Source: an uncultured Candidatus Saccharibacteria bacterium (GTDB lineage Bacteria > Patescibacteriota > Saccharimonadia > Saccharimonadales > Saccharimonadaceae). Taken from it: a DNA stretch of 9,052 nt. How positions within the stretch are numbered: position 1 is the stretch's first letter; the number at the start of each line of letters is the position of its first letter. Below the pieces are notes generated by a model that ran no database searches, was not told where the DNA came from, and saw only the letters and a program-made list of their open reading frames with translations. The stretch covers positions 1 to 9,052 of the forward strand of contig CAPKVJ010000018.1 in assembly GCA_948648655.1 (NCBI GenBank), written 5' to 3'. This document shows positions 1 through 4,610 of the stretch, in pieces. A program made the position numbers and the translations under genes.

Positions 1-1124
1 TTCGTGCGCATAGCACGAAGATAATCTTTATTAAAATCAGAAGTAGCCGAAGCAATCGAGAGGACACGATTATGTTGCTGTCTAACATTACCAAAGAAAT
101 CACTAATAGAGATAATTTCAAGGTAATTTCTTAAATGACGATTAGTAGACCAAATATAATAGCGAGCGCCATCGGGACCTTTTTCATCATTGAGATATGA
201 TAAAGACGGTTCGGTCGCAATTATCCGGTTTAGAATCGCATTATATTGTTCAAAATCAACAATAGCGAAAACATCAGATAACCCTAATTCGAGATTATGA
301 AGAATCGGGTTTACTGCGCTTTCAAATTTATTGACATAAAGTTCAAATTGCGCGCCATGCTGGTCTATGATTCGCCAATAGCGAAGGAAGCTATTACGAA
401 CTTTCTGAATAAGTTCGTCAGAAGAAAGAACGCCATTAAACGTATGTGATTCTTTATTTGATGGTTTCGGGAAATCCGAAATATCAAGTTTTGCGGGATT
501 ATCCTCAAAAGACCAGGATTCAAAAGAAACAAAACTATTACGGGGAGGCAAGAATTTATCGACAAGTAACCCTGAATATCTATCAGATAATATTTGCTTA
601 ATTGAAGCATAAACATCTGATGTATTTAGGTTGTCATTTCGTACAAGCCAAATAGCAAAAGCAGAACGAAGTTCAGAGTTTGAAAGAATAGAACCGATGT
701 TATCAAAATATTCTTCCTTTATTATAAGTTCTCCATTGCGAACGAGGAATAAAGGAGAATTACCCCTTTTGGGGAAAACATAATCTTTGCCGCTATTTTC
801 AATAGAAGTTTTGACTACATTCACTGAAAAGAAGTTACTGCCAACTTTATAATCAGCATCTTCTTTTAGCGCATTGAAAAAGTTAGCAGTATAATAGTTG
901 TCATTTATGGCAACGACCTCGCCAACATATTCAATAAATTTATCTTTATCGCTTCTAGAACGTGTATTACAATTCTTTTGGAAGTGCGTAAAGAATTGAG
1001 CAAGAGCAAAGAGATAACGCAAAGAACTGGTTACTTGTGTAGCACCTTGTGCAGATGGGTCATTAGTCAACAGTGAAAGTTGATTGTACGCGGCAATGAT
1101 GTTTTCTTTCGATAGGTATGCCAT
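1..1124 (-). CDS. Unrecognised protein downstream of the m5C methyltransferase; 3' end beyond the left edge (candidate restriction subunit)
   Basis: I read this frame by hand: it starts at an ATG (1124-1122) and stays open for 374 codons to the left edge without a stop, so the C-terminal part is missing. It begins 2 nt after the TAA of the upstream methyltransferase, so the two are almost certainly co-translated. The protein begins MAYLSKENIIAAYNQL and is rich in aromatic, Asn and Ser residues. It has no signal peptide, no membrane segment, and no Walker motif or PD-(D/E)XK motif that I can place in the visible part. I do not recognise the family with certainty. The visible part gives me a faint impression of the N-terminal region of McrB-type AAA restriction proteins, which would place the ATPase motor in the missing part. 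From position alone, a restriction endonuclease or restriction motor subunit for the adjacent methyltransferase is the best guess. The existence of the gene is well supported; its function is not. Confidence 0.85.
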   Translation of the reverse strand, partial: MAYLSKENIIAAYNQLSLLTNDPSAQGATQVTSSLRYLFALAQFFTHFQKNCNTRSRSDKDKFIEYVGEVVAINDNYYTANFFNALKEDADYKVGSNFFSVNVVKTSIENSGKDYVFPKRGNSPLFLVRNGELIIKEEYFDNIGSILSNSELRSAFAIWLVRNDNLNTSDVYASIKQILSDRYSGLLVDKFLPPRNSFVSFESWSFEDNPAKLDISDFPKPSNKESHTFNGVLSSDELIQKVRNSFLRYWRIIDQHGAQFELYVNKFESAVNPILHNLELGLSDVFAIVDFEQYNAILNRIIATEPSLSYLNDEKGPDGARYYIWSTNRHLRNYLEIISISDFFGNVRQQHNRVLSIASATSDFNKDYLRAMRT

Positions 1125-1126
1125 AA

Positions 1127-2317
1127 TTACGATTTTGAAAGATGAGCAGTAAGTACCTTCGCAATAACCCAGCCTAAAATTGGAGGAACGGCATTGCCAA
1201 TAACTTTGTAACGCGATTGAAGGGGAATGGCTCTAAAAAGATAATTGTCGGGGAAAGACTGAATGCGAGCGATTTCACGAACTGTATATCGCCGATTATA
1301 CACAGGGTGAGTTATGCCACAGTTTTCAGGCTGTGCCGATGCCGTGATGGTTCCGTTGATTTCACCATAAGCAAATCTGCGAAAAAACTTTGGTGAGTGA
1401 TATTTTTTTGGGTCATCAAATATCCTTTTGAAGCGAGGTGATAATTTTTCATAAGGGATATTTTTCCAAGACCTGCCTTCAAATGCACAGGAAGGCAAAT
1501 CTTCTTTTTTGAAAGAATCTTGAAAAATCTTATTAAGACTTTCACCATGAGCGCAAGGTCCGATAAGTTCAACAGTATTTTGGGTAGTTGCACTATATGC
1601 CCAAAATTCGTTATCAGGGAGTTTGTCGATACCTTGAAGAATAGAGCCTAATAATAGCTTCTCATCGGTACCATTTGTCGAAGATGGAATATGGTTTGTC
1701 GATACTAAATTATCGATTTCAGCGAAGTCAAAAGGTTCGTATTCGGAAGAAACCCCTATAATTAAGTAACGATAACGTTGTTGAGGAACACCGTAATTAG
1801 AGGCGCACAGTAGTTTTGCAGATACGTTATAACCTAATGCCTCCATTCGTTTCTTGATTTCGTCTGGCACAGTAGTGCCATCAGGCATTTTGCTCGACAT
1901 AATGCCACGGACATTTTCAAAGACAAATGCCAAAGGACGCCCCCCCTTATCTACTTTTGCACGTAAAATTCGTTCACATTCTTCAAAAAGAGTTCCACGT
2001 CCATTATCATCGTTAACACCTTTGCGATTACCAGCGTTTGAGAAAGGTTGGCAAGGGAAACCAGCCAACAATATATCGAAGTCAGGAATTTCAGAAGCAT
2101 CTATATTCCTAATATCCTCTAATCTGCACTGGCAACCGTGTGCGGTTAAAAGTGCATTGGAGTTATAACAGGTAGCGGCATCTTTATCGAAGTCATTGGC
2201 AAAAACGATTTGGGTATCAAGGCGAGCGAAATCTCTATCGTAGAAAGAGAAGCCACCAGAGAAGCCGAGGTCAAGACCTCCACAACCTGAAAATAGAGAT
2301 GCAATCTTGAATTTCAT
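1127..2317 (-). CDS. DNA (cytosine-5-)-methyltransferase, second copy (396 aa)
   Basis: Transfers a methyl group from S-adenosylmethionine to C5 of cytosine in a specific DNA site. Conserved motifs appear in the usual order, numbered from the preferred start: motif I SLFSGCGG (7-14, SAM binding), motif IV GFPCQPF with catalytic Cys89, motif VI ENV (134-136), motif VIII QQRYR (around 180-183), a target-recognition region (about 200-340), motif IX REIARIQSFPD (around 347-357) and motif X GNAVPP (around 374-379). The length is normal for the family and all catalytic motifs are intact. The frame extends upstream to a TTG at 2362, but the ATG at 2317 is preferred: it places motif I within the first 15 residues, as is typical, and the upstream residues look like translated leader. 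A stop (1127-1129) lies 2 nt before the next gene. The recognition site cannot be read from the sequence. The gene is preceded by its own promoter-like boxes, so it probably forms a unit with the downstream gene. Confidence 0.95.
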   Translation of the reverse strand: MKFKIASLFSGCGGLDLGFSGGFSFYDRDFARLDTQIVFANDFDKDAATCYNSNALLTAHGCQCRLEDIRNIDASEIPDFDILLAGFPCQPFSNAGNRKGVNDDNGRGTLFEECERILRAKVDKGGRPLAFVFENVRGIMSSKMPDGTTVPDEIKKRMEALGYNVSAKLLCASNYGVPQQRYRYLIIGVSSEYEPFDFAEIDNLVSTNHIPSSTNGTDEKLLLGSILQGIDKLPDNEFWAYSATTQNTVELIGPCAHGESLNKIFQDSFKKEDLPSCAFEGRSWKNIPYEKLSPRFKRIFDDPKKYHSPKFFRRFAYGEINGTITASAQPENCGITHPVYNRRYTVREIARIQSFPDNYLFRAIPLQSRYKVIGNAVPPILGWVIAKVLTAHLSKS

Positions 2318-2378
2318 TCTCCAAAAAGCTAAGAACTTCCATGTAGGCTGACAGGTGACCAAACCTTTATGCGACTAC

Positions 2379-2391
2379 ACGGAAGTTCCGT
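2379..2391. repeat. Inverted repeat ACGGAA-G-TTCCGT
   Basis: Perfect 6-bp arms separated by one base in the leader of the second methyltransferase. A related half, GAACTTCC, recurs at about 2333-2340 just before the gene. It could be a protein-binding palindrome or a small RNA hairpin; nothing in the window identifies a partner. Confidence 0.5.
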
Positions 2392-2403
2392 TAATATGTT
2401 GTA

Positions 2404-2419
2404 TAAGAAATGTTTCTTA
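2404..2419. repeat. Inverted repeat TAAGAAA-TG-TTTCTTA
   Basis: Perfect 7-bp arms with a 2-bp centre, located between the promoter-like box and the start of the second methyltransferase. Its symmetry is typical of an operator, and as RNA it could form a 6-bp hairpin. It is not followed by a T-run and so does not look like a terminator. Confidence 0.55.
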
Positions 2420-2437
2420 CATAATTGGCCTTTGTCA

Positions 2438-2447
2438 GCGCAAGCGC
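2438..2447. repeat. Inverted repeat GCGC-AA-GCGC near the likely transcription start
   Basis: Perfect 4-bp arms, only 12 bp downstream of the TAACTTTG box at 2459-2466 in gene sense, hence at or just after the expected transcription start. It is short and GC-rich in AT-rich surroundings. A repressor site is possible but unproven. Confidence 0.3.
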
Positions 2448-2458
2448 AGTTTATAGTG

Positions 2459-2466
2459 CAAAGTTA
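2459..2466 (-). promoter_or_regulatory. Bacteroidota -7 box (TAACTTTG) for the second methyltransferase unit
   Basis: In gene sense the sequence reads GTAACTTTGCAC, matching the Bacteroidota TAnnTTTG element including the frequent trailing C. The spacer is AT-rich upstream, with a run of seven A on the gene strand. I see no clear TTTG -33 element at the usual distance. It would start transcription near 2450 and leave a leader of about 135 nt. This is the best of three such boxes in the spacer. Confidence 0.55.
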
Positions 2467-2498
2467 CGAATTTTTTTCGAGACTTCAGCTATCGGCAA

Positions 2499-2506
2499 CA
2501 AAGTTA
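2499..2506 (-). promoter_or_regulatory. Second TAACTTTG box in the spacer
   Basis: Another exact TAnnTTTG match, 40 bp upstream of the box at 2459-2466. A TTTG lies upstream but only 14 bp away, shorter than the usual spacing. It may be a second start site or a repeated binding site. Confidence 0.3.
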
Positions 2507-2536
2507 ATGAACGGCATGGGCAAAAATCAGACACAC

Positions 2537-2544
2537 CAAAGTTA
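2537..2544 (-). promoter_or_regulatory. Third TAACTTTG box, overlapping the vsr stop codon
   Basis: The TAA stop codon of vsr forms the first three bases of this exact octamer, 38 bp upstream of the next copy. It may be chance, since only five bases are free once the stop is fixed, but the regular spacing of the three copies is worth recording. Confidence 0.2.
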
Positions 2545-3057
2545 AGAATGGTTGTTATTGCCATAAGACTGCTCTGATTCAGGCTCGGCGGCTATGGATG
2601 GATTGTCTATGTCTGTCTCGATAAGGTATGATTGAGCCGAATTGACAATGCGGTCATACAAGTGTTTGAGATATTCCTCTCGCTGTGCTACGGTCTTGAT
2701 TTCGCACTCCCATACCCGGATAATGTGCCATCCAAGGGCTTTCAGCTCGGCTTCGTTACGGACATCACGGGCAACATTACGCTCTATCTTCTCTTTCCAG
2801 AACTCGACATTGGACTTTGGCAAGCGGAAATACCTGCAACCCTCATGCCCATGCCAGAAACATCCGTTGACGAAAATGACGGTCTTGTACTTCGGCAATA
2901 CTATATCGGGAGTGCCTGGCAGTTTCTTGACCTGAATCCGGAAACGCAAACCACGGAAGAAAAGATGCTTCCGCACAATCATCTCAGGCTTAGTATCTTT
3001 CCCCTTAACCGCTGCCATACAGCGGCTCCGCTGTTCAGGCGTCATAATATCGGCCAC
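2542..3057 (-). CDS. vsr: Vsr-family very-short-patch-repair endonuclease (171 aa)
   Basis: Vsr nicks DNA 5' of the T in T:G mismatches made by deamination of 5-methylcytosine, protecting methylated sites from mutation. It has the PD-(D/E)XK-like fold. The match is clear along the length: RSRCMAAVKGKDTKPE near the N terminus, PGTPDIVLP with the metal-binding Asp at 51, VNGCFWHGH with His69 and His71, FWKEKIERNVARD and GWHIIRVWECE. Residue numbers of the key Asp and His equal those I recall for E. coli Vsr. Positions 63-64 are Val-Asn rather than Thr-His, a common variant in the family as I know it. The start is GTG (3057-3055), 2 nt after the stop of the receiver gene and giving an N terminus like the E. 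coli MAD; an ATG four codons later is the alternative. About 20 C-terminal residues, acidic then Asn-rich, look like a tail. G+C is about 50%, clearly above the genes on both sides, suggesting separate acquisition. In this operon it could be a repair enzyme or the restriction nuclease itself. Confidence 0.95.
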   Translation of the reverse strand: MADIMTPEQRSRCMAAVKGKDTKPEMIVRKHLFFRGLRFRIQVKKLPGTPDIVLPKYKTVIFVNGCFWHGHEGCRYFRLPKSNVEFWKEKIERNVARDVRNEAELKALGWHIIRVWECEIKTVAQREEYLKHLYDRIVNSAQSYLIETDIDNPSIAAEPESEQSYGNNNHS

Positions 3058-3059
3058 GA

Positions 3060-4610
3060 TTATTTTTGAGTTCTAAGCCATTCGGATTCGTCCAGTCCAA
3101 CCCGATATACTTTTGCGCAATACGTATTGATTATTCTTTGTGCATGTAAGTCTTTTAAATCGACAATCCAACGAAATATCTCCACATTATCCGTATCATC
3201 AGCTTCACATTTGTTTGCGATAAAGACATACTCCGAATTCTCATTTAAATGAGCACTAATACATCCATGGGTAGCCTTGAACGGAAAAACTTTTATATTG
3301 TACGATGTATAATCTACAGAAAGAGTCTTGCCATCATCTGTGAGTATGGGATGTTCCCCTCCTTTTTCTATTAGAGGCAAGAAGATAAAATTGCGCACTC
3401 CTTCTTTTATTCTTACAGAGTCGCAGCGTTGCTGTACGCAAACATAGTATTTTTTTGAATTTTGCGACATGACGATAGTACCCAATGATAGAACCGGAGG
3501 TATTGACGATGGTCTAAAATAGTTTTTATGATGCGTGAGTTTTGCAAATTCAATATTTGCATTCTCATGGTCTCTTTCTGGAACAGTATATAACCGTGGT
3601 GCATACTTCTCCAGATTCTTTCCTTTAAATCCAGCGTTCCCAACTAATGTTATTCTTTCCTCTATTGTTAAAGCTGGATCCACTAGCTTTAGAAGTATAT
3701 CTTTTGACAAAGTTTTGTCATTTTCCAATACTGGTTCTTGAACACATTCTTCAATCCATGCATGAACTAAATCCTGGTAATCCTTATCCTTTGTGTTGGC
3801 AAGATCAATCAAAGCATCTCCAAAAACTCTAGTTAGCATCAATTTTGCATCGCTTTGATTATCTTGTATGATTCGATGTCCCATATACGCTGAATCAAGA
3901 TTTCTGGACAACTTTGACAAAATAAGAGATGTGTTCTCCCTTATTGTTGCAAGTGTATTAAGGACGAAGTTGGGGACTAAACCATATACTTCCTGAGTGA
4001 ATTTTTCTAAAATAAATTCAGGAAGCATATCGTATGACAAAACAAATGGTTTAAATTTGGGAAGATGTTTAAAACGTCCGTACGTCATGTCATCTTTTGC
4101 CCTGACGAAAATAGACGTATTACGAAGATGGATTTCACACACTCCTTTAGATGCACCCTCGATGTCGCTGATTGTCTGAAAAATAGCATTATTGATTTCT
4201 TCTAAGTTGACGTCACCTGTATACACAATAATTAATTTATATTTTTGACAATCCGTACATAATGTTCTAATCACTTTAAGGGTATCTGCGCCATGGATTT
4301 CCTCTTCTGGTGCATCAGCCTCTGGATCTAAGTCTTCACTTGCTTGTTGCTGGAAAATTAGAGTCCAATCAAGTACAATTACATCTGCTTTCATTAGCAG
4401 TTGCGTGTAGTTTAAGAATTCATCTGAATTTTTGGGCGCAAGAATAGTACAGAGCTTCCCTTTAGAGGCAAAAAATTTTGTAACCACCATCGGATTAAAA
4501 GCCTGAGGTGAGTCATTTTCGCTCTTATCTGCCATATCATCAATAAATATGACATTTTGGAGGAATCTATCAGCAATTTCTTTTGATGCTAAAAGGAACC
4601 TATTATTCAT
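3060..4610 (-). CDS. Receiver-domain protein with a large uncharacterised C-terminal region (516 aa)
   Basis: Residues about 18-175 look like a response-regulator receiver domain: an acidic pair in IFIDDMAD (Asp24-Asp25), the candidate phospho-acceptor Asp81 in VIVLDWTL, a conserved Gly in HGADTLKVIR, Thr131 in IIVYTGD, and a Lys at 172 in the place of the usual switch Lys. About 25 mostly acidic residues are inserted after Asp81. The rest (about 200-516) is not a DNA-binding output domain I know; it contains YYVCVQQRCDSVRI and a beta-rich tail. It has no signal peptide or membrane segment. The start ATG (4610-4608) overlaps the end of the ATPase gene by 8 nt, and the stop is 2 nt before vsr. 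The neighbour carries a histidine-kinase-like module, so the two probably form a His-Asp pair. That partnership and any output activity are inference; the receiver call rests on motif positions only. Confidence 0.85.
   Translation of the reverse strand: MNNRFLLASKEIADRFLQNVIFIDDMADKSENDSPQAFNPMVVTKFFASKGKLCTILAPKNSDEFLNYTQLLMKADVIVLDWTLIFQQQASEDLDPEADAPEEEIHGADTLKVIRTLCTDCQKYKLIIVYTGDVNLEEINNAIFQTISDIEGASKGVCEIHLRNTSIFVRAKDDMTYGRFKHLPKFKPFVLSYDMLPEFILEKFTQEVYGLVPNFVLNTLATIRENTSLILSKLSRNLDSAYMGHRIIQDNQSDAKLMLTRVFGDALIDLANTKDKDYQDLVHAWIEECVQEPVLENDKTLSKDILLKLVDPALTIEERITLVGNAGFKGKNLEKYAPRLYTVPERDHENANIEFAKLTHHKNYFRPSSIPPVLSLGTIVMSQNSKKYYVCVQQRCDSVRIKEGVRNFIFLPLIEKGGEHPILTDDGKTLSVDYTSYNIKVFPFKATHGCISAHLNENSEYVFIANKCEADDTDNVEIFRWIVDLKDLHAQRIINTYCAKVYRVGLDESEWLRTQK

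Larger units (their letters stand above)
2347..2439 (-). other. Possible structured 5' leader of the second methyltransferase transcript
   Basis: Between the promoter-like box at 2459-2466 and the start codon at 2317 lies a leader of about 135 nt with nested complementarity. GCTGACA (2439-2433 in gene sense) can pair with TGTCAGC (2353-2347). Just inside, GGCC can pair with GGTC using one wobble. The two inverted repeats at 2404-2419 and 2379-2391 sit inside this outer stem. The pairing is visible in the sequence; that it folds as RNA or has a role is inference. The GCTGACA and TGTCAGC arms are also at the limit of what chance could produce in AT-rich spacer DNA. Confidence 0.3.

Noticed and set aside
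365..616. Minus-strand frame of 83 codons near the left edge
   Set aside because: It is in another frame within the long left-edge gene, which is open from 1124 to the window edge and coupled to the methyltransferase.
2318..2362. N-terminal extension of the second methyltransferase starting at TTG 2362
   Set aside because: The extra 15 residues are not like methyltransferase N termini, the start codon is poor, and the ATG at 2317 puts motif I in its usual place.
2632..3069. Plus-strand frame of 145 codons opposite vsr
   Set aside because: It lies wholly antisense to a clear Vsr gene with conserved motifs, and its length is explained by the higher G+C there; its translation has no recognisable family.
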